Shown here piece after piece: positions 36,306 to 45,182 of a stretch of 60,431 nucleotides of DNA. Positions within the stretch are counted from its first letter, which is position 1; each line of letters starts with the position of its first letter. Below the pieces are notes generated by a model, which made no database searches, was not told where the DNA came from, and saw only the letters and a program-made list of their open reading frames with translations. A program made the position numbers and the translations under genes. The DNA comes from Clostridia bacterium (lineage in GTDB: Bacteria; Bacillota; Clostridia; Lachnospirales; Lachnospiraceae): NCBI GenBank assembly GCA_003246295.1, contig QKAS01000042.1:1-60431 (forward strand), read 5' to 3'.

Positions 36306-37856
36306 TCAGATCTGATTAATCTTCTTTTGTTTAATTACTGGTCTGATACTGTATACTTCTTCAAAGAAATCCGCTTTCTCCTGAAATAAACCTTTTTCAA
36401 GTGTGATATCATCATTGGTCTCAACCAGAATTGTAAGCTGGTTTTCTTTCAATGTTGTCTTAAAATTCTTGAATTTCTGTTTGTGACTCTTGTCAAGTGC
36501 ATTGGCAACCCTTAGTATTGCAGTTAGTTTGGCAATGGTCAGATAGGACTGTTTATCCATGGCAGATGTTTTGCTGACCTCTTCATAGTATTCAAATTCT
36601 ATATGGTTATATTTCACTATATTTGCCACGATTTCTCGTTCAGTGTGAGATAAACCTATAATCTCTGTTGCCATAATAATGTTATAGGAGGAAGTTGCAA
36701 CTGTCGATAGCGTGATATATTTCCCACAATCATGTAATATGGATGCCAACTGTAAATATAGTCGTTCTCTTTTACCAAGACCATGCACTTTTTTCATACT
36801 ATCAAAAATCGTTTTTGCTATCTGTTCCAGCGTTTCACCGCGTTTTTTACTTCCCATATAACGTTTGCTTATGTTTTTAGCACAGGCTACAATATCCTGC
36901 TCAAAATTATGAGGATGTATCATTAGTTTATTCCTTTCCCCATACTCATAAGCAATTCCATCACAAAGACTAACGCCTGGTGCCCATAAAAGCTCTGCAT
37001 CAGTGATGCGCAACATCTGTTTTATCAGAATAGAGGAAATATAGAGTAGTTTCGCATTTTCAGCTGGCATTCCCAGAAAAATGGCAATTTCTTCTATATT
37101 TTTATTTTTAAGTATTTCAAAAAAGCTCAGATAATCAATAGAAGAAATAAATCCCTTCTCCTTTGTAACAGAACCTTTTCGCTGTAATACCGTGGACACA
37201 TAATCATCTACAATGATTATATTTTTTATTTCGCGATCCTTGATAAACAACTTCTTAAAGGTAAGTAGCTGGCTCAATGCCATTTCTTCCACCAAACCTT
37301 CAATCTGAGAACGAACTGGCTCTATTTTTGCCAGTTTTTCTCTGATACGCAAAATTCCAAGCCTTAGATTCTGTGTTGTAATCAGAGAATCTTTATCAAA
37401 CAATGATAACTGAATACTGCCTCCCCCAATATCTACAATAGCAGTTCCTTTTTCAATAATCCGATGGAACGATTCACCTTTTGAAGCAATCGATTTGTAA
37501 TCAAGAAATCTTTGTTCCGAGTTACTTAAAATCTCTATTTTCATTCCTGTCCTGATTCGAATCTGATCAAGAATAATATTGGTATTTTCAGTTTCACGAA
37601 TCGCACTCGTACCATATACTTTATAATGCTCAACTTTGTAGCTTTTCATAATCTCGGAAAATTCGCGAAGAACCCGGCACAATTCGTCCATTCTTGCGTA
37701 ACTTACTTTCCCGGTTGCGTAAGTATCAGTACCAAGATCAATTCTATGCCTGATATGATCTATTTCGCGCATTCCATTTTTTTTTGTAAATTCAAAAATT
37801 TTCATTGCAAGCTCATAAGAACCCACATCAATTGCTGCGAACATAACGACTGACAT
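36306..37856 (-). CDS. ppx: exopolyphosphatase, Ppx/GppA family with HD domain
   Basis: Hydrolyses polyphosphate or pppGpp. 516 residues: an actin-like ASKHA fold (FAAIDVGSYE, YGTSAIRET, TAIVDIGGGSIQLSLF) and a C-terminal HD region (ASILHDCGKYI, IGLSHTEREIVANIVKYNH) as in long Ppx proteins. GAGGG 6 nt before the ATG. Lies between the DUF815 ATPase and ppk1. Confidence 0.93.
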   Translation of the reverse strand: MSVVMFAAIDVGSYELAMKIFEFTKKNGMREIDHIRHRIDLGTDTYATGKVSYARMDELCRVLREFSEIMKSYKVEHYKVYGTSAIRETENTNIILDQIRIRTGMKIEILSNSEQRFLDYKSIASKGESFHRIIEKGTAIVDIGGGSIQLSLFDKDSLITTQNLRLGILRIREKLAKIEPVRSQIEGLVEEMALSQLLTFKKLFIKDREIKNIIIVDDYVSTVLQRKGSVTKEKGFISSIDYLSFFEILKNKNIEEIAIFLGMPAENAKLLYISSILIKQMLRITDAELLWAPGVSLCDGIAYEYGERNKLMIHPHNFEQDIVACAKNISKRYMGSKKRGETLEQIAKTIFDSMKKVHGLGKRERLYLQLASILHDCGKYITLSTVATSSYNIIMATEIIGLSHTEREIVANIVKYNHIEFEYYEEVSKTSAMDKQSYLTIAKLTAILRVANALDKSHKQKFKNFKTTLKENQLTILVETNDDITLEKGLFQEKADFFEEVYSIRPVIKQKKINQI

Positions 37857-37890
37857 ACAAATCCCTCACTTTGCATTATTAGTAATATCC

Positions 37891-39156
37891 TTACATTCTA
37901 CCAAGAACTGAATTGATAAATTGTTGCGCACTTCTGCCAGACATGCCACCATGAAATAACTCCCATTTATTTGCCTCCGCAAGCAGTTCTTCCTCCGGCA
38001 TATCGACTTGATTTCGTTTTGCAAGCGTTAAAACAATTTTTTGAAACTCATTTTTTGTTGGTGCACTATAAAAAATGGTTACACCAAATCTTGCAACAAG
38101 AGATAGCTTCTCCTGTACCGTGTCCCCTTTATGGATATCATCATCACGTCTGTCCTCTTTGTCTCGGAATGTCTCGCGAATCAGATGCCTTCTGTTAGAA
38201 GTAGCATAGATCAATACATTGTCTGGTTTCTTCTCCATGCCTCCCTCTATCACTGCTTTCAAATACTTATATTCCAATTCTGATTCTTCAAAACTAAGAT
38301 CATCCATATAAATTATAAATTTATAATTTCTGTGTTTGATCTGTGAAATAACCTGATTCAGTTCTCCAAACTGATGCTTATAAATCTCTATAATTCTGAG
38401 TCCACGATCGTAGTATTCATTTACAATTGCCTTGATACTGGAGGATTTTCCAGTTCCAGCATCTCCAAATAGCAGGCAGTTATTTGCCGCCCTGCCAGAA
38501 ACAAAGCTTTCAGTATTTTCTACTAGTTTTTTCTTGGCAATCTCATAACCCACCAAATCATCCAGATGTACATGTGCAATCCTTCGAATTGGAACAATCT
38601 GACTATCTTCTCCACTTTTTTGTACTCTGAACGCTTTATGCAGTCCAAATTTTCCAACTCCATATTTTCTGTAAAATTCAGAAAGGATTTTTTCAGCCTG
38701 TATTGCATCTGTCGCATGCCCAAAAAGGGCAGCGGTTTCACAGATCATATGACGAATCCTGTCATTATATATGCTCCCGCCATCATCGCCTGTTTGATAA
38801 GCTACGATGTGTTTATAAATTTTCAATTCATCATCCGACAAATAATCACTCATATCAAAATGGAACAATTCCAACAAGATCTCACAATCATGCTGTACGA
38901 GTTCCTTAAGTGAATAATGAGACGTTTCTCTGATTTCGCAGGATAAAGAATAGGCATTTTCATGGTTCACAAGGAAATCCATAAGATAGCAGTGCCAAAG
39001 GTTGCCATAAAACCCATTTGAAGACGCTGTTTCCAGGATGCGATTCATACAAGCATAAAATAAAGTTTTGTCAAAATGTTCCATTAATTCTGACATGTTT
39101 CTAATCAGATCATCTTGTTCTTTCAGTTTATATAAGATCAGTTCATTGGTTCGCAT
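37891..39156 (-). CDS. DUF815-family AAA+ ATPase
   Basis: About 421 residues. The N-terminal 195 residues are helical and unrecognised; then a DUF815/AAA+ module: P-loop LLFGDAGTGKSS (about 231-238), Walker B FIIYMDDLSF, sensor-1 LIYATSNRRHLI, and a lid. Family function is undefined. Reading frame opens with GTG ATG ATG ATG right at the pheA stop; the last ATG (39154-39156) best fits the AGGTGA site and is used. Part of the pheA-ppx-ppk1 operon. Confidence 0.85.
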   Translation of the reverse strand: MRTNELILYKLKEQDDLIRNMSELMEHFDKTLFYACMNRILETASSNGFYGNLWHCYLMDFLVNHENAYSLSCEIRETSHYSLKELVQHDCEILLELFHFDMSDYLSDDELKIYKHIVAYQTGDDGGSIYNDRIRHMICETAALFGHATDAIQAEKILSEFYRKYGVGKFGLHKAFRVQKSGEDSQIVPIRRIAHVHLDDLVGYEIAKKKLVENTESFVSGRAANNCLLFGDAGTGKSSSIKAIVNEYYDRGLRIIEIYKHQFGELNQVISQIKHRNYKFIIYMDDLSFEESELEYKYLKAVIEGGMEKKPDNVLIYATSNRRHLIRETFRDKEDRRDDDIHKGDTVQEKLSLVARFGVTIFYSAPTKNEFQKIVLTLAKRNQVDMPEEELLAEANKWELFHGGMSGRSAQQFINSVLGRM

Positions 39157-39165
39157 CATCATCAC

Positions 39166-40296
39166 CTAATAATTTCCCAGAATTTTCATATTTCGGGACT
39201 CATCACGAAGCCCTCTGAGTGCATTTTTTACTGCACTCTGTGAAAGATTGCCATCAAAATCTACAAAAAATCTGTATTCCCAATTCTGTCCCTCAATAGG
39301 GCGACTTTCTATCTTAGTCAGGTTAAGGTTGTTATAAATAAAGTGCGACAGGATATGGTATAAAGATCCGCTCTGGTGTGGTATTTCAAAGCAGATACTG
39401 ATTTTCTTTGCGTCTTCTAAAAAGATTTTCTGATTGCATACAATAATAAAACGCGTAGAATTTGTATTGCTGTCATTGATTCCTTTTTCAAGAACTTCTA
39501 ACCCATATACCCGACCTGCATAAGCGCCAGCGATTGCCGCCTGTGTCAGATCTTTGTCATCTGCAACTTTCTTTGCTGCAAATGCGTTGTTCTGCATACT
39601 GATCTGCTTCCATTGTGTATGCCCTGATAAATATCGTTCACACTGCATCAGCGACTGTGGATGAGAATATACTGACTTGAGCGTTTCTTTTTTTGTTCCA
39701 GGGATACCAAGCAAACAATGTTCTATTTCAATGATTTGTTCTCCAATGATATAGTTTTCAAATTCTACTAAAAGATCATAAATTTCACTTACAATCCCGG
39801 CAGAAGAATTTTCTATTGGCAATACTGCAAAATCAGCACTTCCCTCTTCGATTGCTACCATGGCATCCCGAAAAGTATCCACATGAAAACTTTTAATGTC
39901 ATTTCCAAAATATTGTTCCATCGCTGCCTGCGAATATGCTCCCTGTGCACCTTGAAATACGACTCTTGCGGTGGTAAGATCCAGTTTATCTACTCCAATA
40001 AATGGCAATTTCCCAAGTGTTCCTGAATCTGTTAGTAACTGATACTGCAATTTTCTGCTCATAGACATGATTTGTTCGAAGAGTTCCTCCACACCATGTT
40101 TATTAAAATCATTATGTGTCAGTTCTTTGACAGCACGTAGTTTCTGATCTTCTCTTTCTTTATCAAATACCTTTTTTCCTGTATTAATCTTATAGGTTGC
40201 TACCTCTTTTGAAATTTCCATTCTTTGTTCATAAAGCTGAACAATATTGTGATCTATTTCATCTATTTTATTTCTTAATTCTGATAAATCAGTCAT
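39166..40296 (-). CDS. pheA: bifunctional chorismate mutase / prephenate dehydratase
   Basis: Chorismate to phenylpyruvate in phenylalanine synthesis. 376 residues: an AroQ mutase (1-90; LRNKIDEIDHNIVQLYEQRMEIS, YKINTGKKVFDKERE), prephenate dehydratase (about 110-285; VVFQGAQGAYSQAA, VYSHPQSLMQCERYL, TRFIIV), and an ACT domain (about 295-376) with ESRPI, the Phe feedback site. AGGAGG before the ATG. Heads the operon with DUF815, ppx, ppk1; no T-box is visible. Confidence 0.97.
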   Translation of the reverse strand: MTDLSELRNKIDEIDHNIVQLYEQRMEISKEVATYKINTGKKVFDKEREDQKLRAVKELTHNDFNKHGVEELFEQIMSMSRKLQYQLLTDSGTLGKLPFIGVDKLDLTTARVVFQGAQGAYSQAAMEQYFGNDIKSFHVDTFRDAMVAIEEGSADFAVLPIENSSAGIVSEIYDLLVEFENYIIGEQIIEIEHCLLGIPGTKKETLKSVYSHPQSLMQCERYLSGHTQWKQISMQNNAFAAKKVADDKDLTQAAIAGAYAGRVYGLEVLEKGINDSNTNSTRFIIVCNQKIFLEDAKKISICFEIPHQSGSLYHILSHFIYNNLNLTKIESRPIEGQNWEYRFFVDFDGNLSQSAVKNALRGLRDESRNMKILGNY

Positions 40297-40330
40297 CTGG
40301 GAAATCCTCCTAATTTGTCTGTCTTTTGTT

Positions 40331-40359
40331 ATCTTAAACTATTCTTATGCCGATATCAA
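40331..40359 (-). promoter_or_regulatory. promoter of the pheA-ppx-ppk1 operon
   Basis: TTGATA (40354-40359), 17-bp spacer, TAAGAT (40331-40336). Confidence 0.65.
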
Positions 40360-40443
40360 GAATATATACCAGTTTTTACATTTCCAGTTTTGGTGGCCTC
40401 GAAGATTCACTTACCCAGCAGATATACTAATAAAATTTTCATG

Positions 40444-40499
40444 ATTGTATCAATACAATAGAAATATCACTTTGCATCTATCCCAAAACCAATTATAAT
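40444..40499 (+). promoter_or_regulatory. promoter of the DUF5050 gene with upstream inverted repeat
   Basis: TTTGCA (40471-40476), 17-bp spacer, TATAAT (40494-40499). Twelve bases upstream is a perfect dyad ATTGTAT-CA-ATACAAT (40444-40459), a possible regulator site between the two divergent genes. Confidence 0.55.
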
Positions 40500-40551
40500 A
40501 GAATCGAACTGAAACCATCATAATTCTTTACTCCGAAAGAAGGTTCCTATC

Positions 40552-41586
40552 ATGCGTGACCGCAAAACTACTATCATTTTCCTGATTGTCGTGACCGTTA
40601 TCGTATCCGCAATGCTTTTTTTAAATATTTATGTTAGCAGGATTCCAGAAAATCCTTCCGGAACCACTGGTAATACTGCAGGAAATCTGAATAACAATGG
40701 TCTGTATTGTGAGGATGAAGGCATTGTATATTTTGCAAATCCTTATGATAATGGTGCATTATATTCCATGAATGTGGATGAAACAGATATGAAAAAAATC
40801 GCAGATGTAGAAGTTCAGTATCTGAACGCCGCTGGAAAGTTTATCTATTACTACCAGGCTTCTTCCTCTGCCCGTTCCGGACTTGGTGCCGTCCGAAGCA
40901 TGTCAGGTGTCTATCGTGCTACAAAAACTGGAAGTAAAATGACATGTTTCAACAGCGATCCTTCCGGTGTCGTCTCTTTGGTGGGAAACTTTGTGTATTA
41001 TCAGCATTATGATACAAAAAACGGAATGACTTTATATAAACAAAATATAGATCGTACTGGTGAAACCGAAATTGCAAAACAAGTCATCAATCCTGCGTCT
41101 TCTCAGAATGGCATCATCTATTTTAATGGGGTAGAAGAAGATCATAATCTCTATGCATTAAATACTGCTGATGACAGTATTACGCTCGTTCTTGAGTACA
41201 GCCTTTGGAATCCTGTAATTCAGGGTGATTATGTCTATTTTATGGATGTTAGTAACCAATACAGGCTTTGTCGTTACCAGTTATCTTCCGGTCAAATGGA
41301 AGTATTGACCGAGGAGCGTATTGATTATTTTAATGTTACCGATGCTATGATTTATTATCAGGTAAGTTCTCCTACTTCACCTGCTCTGAAACGAATGAAT
41401 CTGGATGGAAGCGGTTCTGAACTTGTTGATGAAGGTATCTTTGAACAAATTAATATCACTTCTTCTTATGTATATTACAATGAATTTGACAATCCTGTAC
41501 CTGTATATAAAACGCCTGTAAATGGTCCAGTCTCTGTCACTACCTTTGATGCTGCACAGAATGCAGTTCTACTAAATCAAAAATAG
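40552..41586 (+). CDS. DUF5050-type membrane-anchored beta-propeller-like protein
   Basis: 344 residues: a short basic N terminus, one transmembrane helix (about 7-28), then an extracytoplasmic region of repeating Tyr-rich units (IVYFANPYDNGALYSMNVDETDMKKI, FIYYYQ, FVYYQHYDTKNGMTLYKQNIDRTG, IIYFNGVEEDHNLYAL, YVYFMDVSNQYRLCRY, MIYYQVSS, YVYYNEF). These YVYY...L...DG blades are those of the DUF5050 propeller family. Function unknown; no ligand or partner can be read from context. Single gene with its own promoter and terminator. Confidence 0.85.
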   Translation: MRDRKTTIIFLIVVTVIVSAMLFLNIYVSRIPENPSGTTGNTAGNLNNNGLYCEDEGIVYFANPYDNGALYSMNVDETDMKKIADVEVQYLNAAGKFIYYYQASSSARSGLGAVRSMSGVYRATKTGSKMTCFNSDPSGVVSLVGNFVYYQHYDTKNGMTLYKQNIDRTGETEIAKQVINPASSQNGIIYFNGVEEDHNLYALNTADDSITLVLEYSLWNPVIQGDYVYFMDVSNQYRLCRYQLSSGQMEVLTEERIDYFNVTDAMIYYQVSSPTSPALKRMNLDGSGSELVDEGIFEQINITSSYVYYNEFDNPVPVYKTPVNGPVSVTTFDAAQNAVLLNQK

Positions 41587-41620
41587 ACACGAAACACTGC
41601 TTTCTTAAAATTTCACATAA

Positions 41621-41652
41621 AAATCCGGTTCACTCACGAACCGGATTTTTTT
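41621..41652. terminator. bidirectional terminator
   Basis: Perfect 11-bp stem AAATCCGGTTC (41621-41631) / GAACCGGATTT (41638-41648), T-run on both strands. The folC stop codon lies in its loop. Confidence 0.88.
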
Positions 41653-42929
41653 AATTTAACAATCTGTGTTATTTTACCTATAAAGGATAATGTGCCAAAT
41701 GCTACAATTACGCTATTATCATCAGCAAGCATTTCGGCAATTTCAACTGCTTCCTCCAGGCTATCTGCAGCCGTAACATTTTTATGATACATTTGCACTT
41801 CACATGCAAGATCATATGCTGGCATTGCCCTGACATTCCCAGGTGTTGCTACCGTAATCACGCTTTCTGCAAGATGCATGGTTTCTCTTAGAATTTCATG
41901 ATATGCTTTGTCAGCAAATACCCCAAAAATATAAATTAATTTTTTTTCCGGAAAATAGTATTGCAATGATTGTGCAAGCCTTTTTGCTCCAGCTTCATTA
42001 TGCGCACCATCAACCAGAATACAAGGACTTTTTGAAATAATCTCAAATCTACCAGGCCAGGTAGCCTGATTCATACCTTCCCGGACTGCCTGTTCCTCTA
42101 TTTTATATCCTGCCATGTTCAAAGCAGTCACTACATCCAGCGCAAGTGCTGCATTTTCCATCTGATAAAGTCCCATCATCTGAATGGAAATATTGTGATG
42201 CGCTCCATAGTTGAACTTCTGCCTTGATTTTGTATTCGTTTTATTCTTAATTTTGTCTGGTTCAGATTGGAGTAACGGTACATGAAGTGCATGACATCTC
42301 TCTTCAATCACCGCGAGTACTGACTCTTCCTGCGCAGCTGTCACAGCGATGCATCCACTTTTAATAATACCTGATTTCTTATCTGCGATTTCCTCCAGAC
42401 GATTTCCCAGCCACTCCATATGATCCATGCCGACGGGTGTAATCACTGCTACTTTTGTATTTTTTATGACATTTGTTGCATCCGTGCTTCCACCCATACC
42501 TGTTTCAAGAATGACAATGTCACATTTTTTTTCTTTAAAAAACAAAAATGCTGCTGCAGTTTCTATTTCAAAAACAGTTGGTAGTCTATGCCCATCTGCC
42601 TCAATTTTATCCATTGCTGCCTGTATGACTGTCATATAGCTTGCTATTTTTATTTTAGATACAGGAATCTGATTGACTTGAAATTTTTCACAATAAGAAT
42701 ATACAGATGGTGAACAATATCGCCCCGTTCTATAACCAGCAGCCTGTAAAATACAGGAAAGATATGCAAGCACAGAGCCTTTTCCATTTGTCCCAGCAAT
42801 ATGTACAAAATTTAGATTTTCCTCGGGATTCCCAAGATATTCTAACAATGTCGTCATACTCTCAAGACCGAGAATACTGCCTCTTTTTGATACTTCCTCA
42901 ACAAATTCCATACTCTGTGTATAATTCAA
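41634..42929 (-). CDS. folC: folylpolyglutamate synthase / dihydrofolate synthase
   Basis: Adds glutamate to folates. 431 residues, Mur-ligase fold: P-loop HIAGTNGKGSV, the folate-binding SPSVYSYCEKFQVN, ETGMGGSTDATNV, VDGAHNEAGAKRL and a C-terminal Rossmann-like domain. The start is TTG 42927-42929 with GGGAGG 8 nt upstream. Lies 20 nt after the MATE gene, probably co-transcribed. Confidence 0.95.
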   Translation of the reverse strand: MNYTQSMEFVEEVSKRGSILGLESMTTLLEYLGNPEENLNFVHIAGTNGKGSVLAYLSCILQAAGYRTGRYCSPSVYSYCEKFQVNQIPVSKIKIASYMTVIQAAMDKIEADGHRLPTVFEIETAAAFLFFKEKKCDIVILETGMGGSTDATNVIKNTKVAVITPVGMDHMEWLGNRLEEIADKKSGIIKSGCIAVTAAQEESVLAVIEERCHALHVPLLQSEPDKIKNKTNTKSRQKFNYGAHHNISIQMMGLYQMENAALALDVVTALNMAGYKIEEQAVREGMNQATWPGRFEIISKSPCILVDGAHNEAGAKRLAQSLQYYFPEKKLIYIFGVFADKAYHEILRETMHLAESVITVATPGNVRAMPAYDLACEVQMYHKNVTAADSLEEAVEIAEMLADDNSVIVAFGTLSFIGKITQIVKLKKSGS

Positions 42930-42949
42930 AAAGATTCCTCCCTATTGTT

Positions 42950-44299
42950 TTACTTTTTAAAAATTGATCCAGCCTTCTGCCACTTTCTGATTGCAAACAA
43001 ATATGCAATCGCAAGATAGCCACCCGCGGTGATCCATGCTGCCGCATTGGCATAACAGACTCCTGTAAAACTAAGCATTCTTGCTGCAATAAAAGCGAGC
43101 ACAGCTCTGCTAAGAAGTTCCACGGTGCCGCCCATTAACGGTACAAAGGAATATCCACAGCCCTGAAACACATTTCTAAAAATAAAAATCATACCCAGCG
43201 GTACAAAAAACATACTTGTGATTCGGATATATGTATTGGAATATTGTATAATCTCCCTTGCATCACCTGTCACAAAAAGAGTCACAAGATACGGCATTGC
43301 CGCTACTACTACAAATGCGATACAGACTCCATAAACTGCAGACATAACATTTGCAATCCATACCCCTTTTCGTATTCTTGCAACATCATCGACACCAGTA
43401 TTTTGTCCACAATACGTTGCCATTGTCATACCAAGTGCTAAGAAGGGTTGTGTAACAAATTGTTCCACCTTTCCTGCTGCCGTATAAGAAGCGACTGCCA
43501 CTGATCCAAGCATATTCAAAGCACTCTGTACCAGAATCGTACCAATTGCTGTAATGGAAAACTGTAAAGCCATAGGGATTCCTATGGAAATTTGGTTTCT
43601 GACACAATAGTAATCAAGCTTCCAGTCCTCTTTCTTAATATGAATCAAAGGAACTTTTTTCATAATATAAATAAGACAAAGTACACCTGAAATTCCCTGT
43701 GATATAACAGTTGCCCAAGCTGCGCCTGCAACACCCATATTAAACTGAATGATTAAAAATAAATCAAGAAAAACATTCAGTACTGCCGCCACGACCAGAA
43801 AATATAATGGCACTTTGCTGTTGCCAACCGCTCTTAGTATACTGGCAAGTAAATTATACAATATGTTGCAAACAAGGCCGATACAGATAATCGTAATATA
43901 TTCTTTGGCGTCCTGAAAGATATCAGCTGGTGTATTCATAAGCTTTAATAAGCCATCCATAAAATAAACGCTAAGAATCGTACCAATCAGTGTTACAATT
44001 GCCGATAATACTGCTGCGTTTCCAACACTCTTCTTAAGCCCGTCAATATCTCCTGATCCAAATCTTTGCGCCGTTAATATTGTAAAGCCTGTTGTCAAAC
44101 CCTGCATAAATCCAATAATCAAGAACATAATCGTGCCTGTCGATCCTACAGCCGCCAACGCTTTTACACCTACATACCGTCCAACAATGATGGTATCTGC
44201 CATGTTATAAAGCTGTTGAAATATATTTCCTATAATTAAAGGCACCATAAAACGAATAATAAGTTTCAACGGACTGCCTTTTGTCATATCCAATTCCAT
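42950..44299 (-). CDS. MATE-family multidrug/cation efflux transporter
   Basis: Integral membrane exporter of 449 residues with 12 predicted helices in two homologous halves; typical opening TKGSPLKLIIRFMVPLIIGNIFQQLYNMADTIIVGRYVG. Na+ or H+ driven; substrate unknown. GGAG 8 nt before the ATG. The promoter contains a 13-bp inverted repeat, so drug- or ligand-responsive repression is likely, but no regulator gene adjoins it. Confidence 0.92.
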   Translation of the reverse strand: MELDMTKGSPLKLIIRFMVPLIIGNIFQQLYNMADTIIVGRYVGVKALAAVGSTGTIMFLIIGFMQGLTTGFTILTAQRFGSGDIDGLKKSVGNAAVLSAIVTLIGTILSVYFMDGLLKLMNTPADIFQDAKEYITIICIGLVCNILYNLLASILRAVGNSKVPLYFLVVAAVLNVFLDLFLIIQFNMGVAGAAWATVISQGISGVLCLIYIMKKVPLIHIKKEDWKLDYYCVRNQISIGIPMALQFSITAIGTILVQSALNMLGSVAVASYTAAGKVEQFVTQPFLALGMTMATYCGQNTGVDDVARIRKGVWIANVMSAVYGVCIAFVVVAAMPYLVTLFVTGDAREIIQYSNTYIRITSMFFVPLGMIFIFRNVFQGCGYSFVPLMGGTVELLSRAVLAFIAARMLSFTGVCYANAAAWITAGGYLAIAYLFAIRKWQKAGSIFKK

Positions 44300-44348
44300 G
44301 TACTATACTCCACTCTTCCTTTTGTATCTTTTGAATTATTTTATCAAA

Positions 44349-44387
44349 TTCCAAACATTATTTTAACATAATGTTTGGAAAATACAA
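44349..44387 (-). promoter_or_regulatory. MATE promoter overlapped by a 13-bp inverted repeat operator
   Basis: Minus-strand TTGTAT (44382-44387), 16-bp spacer, TAAAAT (44360-44365). The perfect dyad TTCCAAACATTAT (44349-44361) / ATAATGTTTGGAA (44368-44380) covers the -10 and spacer, the usual layout for a TetR- or MarR-type repressor. Confidence 0.7.
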
Positions 44388-44421
44388 GTGGTGCCCTCTT
44401 TGAAAGGGTGTTGAATTCTTT

Positions 44422-44450
44422 TAAAAAAGGTGTGACACAAAGTCACACCT
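44422..44450 (-). terminator. terminator of the PH-domain gene
   Basis: AGGTGTGAC (44428-44436) pairs with GTCACACCT (44442-44450), followed on the minus strand by T6. Confidence 0.88.
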
Positions 44451-44462
44451 CCATTGATTGAT

Positions 44463-44834
44463 TTATTGATCCAGTAATGTATCTTCTGCTTCTGCAGTGA
44501 TATCAAGTGTATTCAGTGTCCGTCTCTTTCTTCTTGCTTCCTCAGAAGCCTGAAGGATAAAATCTTTTACCACTTTTGCATTCTTAATATGTATCAGTTG
44601 CAATGTTGGATTGGTCGTATCTCCTGTAAAACACTCAATTGTGCCAAGACCTAATATTCTTTCCATAAATGATAATTTGAGTTTAACATCCTGTACTTTG
44701 TACATGTAGCAGTCATTTTCTTCTTTGTTCAAAAATCCTGCGTCAATGGTAATCATATCATCCTTAATCGTATATCTGGTAAATGTCCATGGAAGACCAA
44801 ATAATAAAATTCTTTTTTTCTCTATAAACTGCAT
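44463..44834 (-). CDS. bacterial PH-domain protein (bPH2/YdbT-like)
   Basis: 123 residues. Core (about 10-100) fits a bacterial pleckstrin-homology domain: RYTIKDDMITIDAGFLNKEENDCYMYKVQDVKL and the RILGLGTIECFTGDTTNPTLQLIHIKNAKVVKDFI pattern seen in DUF304 proteins. No membrane helix, unlike the usual YdbS/YdbT proteins, so probably cytoplasmic. The charged tail (EEARRKRRTL) is helical. Function unknown. Strong ribosome site AGGAGG; own promoter and terminator. Confidence 0.8.
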   Translation of the reverse strand: MQFIEKKRILLFGLPWTFTRYTIKDDMITIDAGFLNKEENDCYMYKVQDVKLKLSFMERILGLGTIECFTGDTTNPTLQLIHIKNAKVVKDFILQASEEARRKRRTLNTLDITAEAEDTLLDQ

Positions 44835-44881
44835 CCTGATTCCTCCTATGATATGTATGAATACAATCTCTTTATCTGCTA

Positions 44882-44910
44882 ATTATATAAGAAATCTACA
44901 AAAAGTGCAA
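44882..44910 (-). promoter_or_regulatory. promoter of the PH-domain gene
   Basis: TTGCAC (44905-44910), 17-bp spacer, TATAAT (44882-44887). Confidence 0.75.
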
Positions 44911-44934
44911 ATATTTAAAATGTTCATTTTCCCA

Positions 44935-44963
44935 TTGTAAACATGTTTGACCTGTGCTATCAT
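44935..44963 (+). promoter_or_regulatory. promoter of pyrBI
   Basis: TTGTAA (44935-44940), 17-bp spacer, extended -10 TGCTATCAT (TATCAT at 44958-44963). Predicted start near 44970, giving a leader of about 210 nt before pyrB. Confidence 0.55.
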
Positions 44964-45001
44964 ATCAAGAAATAAACTTGATTTATTAGTGGGGTATTAA
45001 A

Positions 45002-45100
45002 ATGAGATCCATTTCTTCAGATCAAACATTTTCATATCATTCTGACCGCGAAGCATGGAATGCTTCGTTTTTCTACATTTCAAGTTTATATTATTTTTAA
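45002..45100 (+). CDS. candidate pyrBI leader peptide (32 residues)
   Basis: ATG at 45002 to TAA at 45098-45100, preceded by GTGGGGT about 8 nt upstream. The peptide begins MRSISSDQTF and its last ten residues, FFYISSLYYF, are encoded by a T-rich stretch. The stop lies 10 nt before the terminator hairpin at 45110, so a ribosome at the stop would cover its 5' arm. This is the arrangement of the enterobacterial pyrBI leader; homology to PyrL is not claimed. Confidence 0.5.
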   Translation: MRSISSDQTFSYHSDREAWNASFFYISSLYYF

Positions 45101-45139
45101 TTTTAACTGATCGAAGAGATGAAACTCTTCGATTTTTTT
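45049..45139 (+). promoter_or_regulatory. pyrBI attenuator: pause-type hairpin, U-rich stretch and terminator
   Basis: First hairpin CGAAGCAT (45049-45056) / ATGCTTCG (45060-45067) followed by T5; a T-rich stretch 45068-45106; then terminator ATCGAAGAG (45110-45118) / CTCTTCGAT (45125-45133) with T7 to 45139. The CTTCG of the first hairpin can also pair with the CGAAG of the second, allowing an alternative fold. No PyrR-binding sequence was recognised. Confidence 0.7.
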
Positions 45140-45182
45140 CGGGCTTTTTTCAAACACCTGATCAAACGAAAGGAGAAAACGA

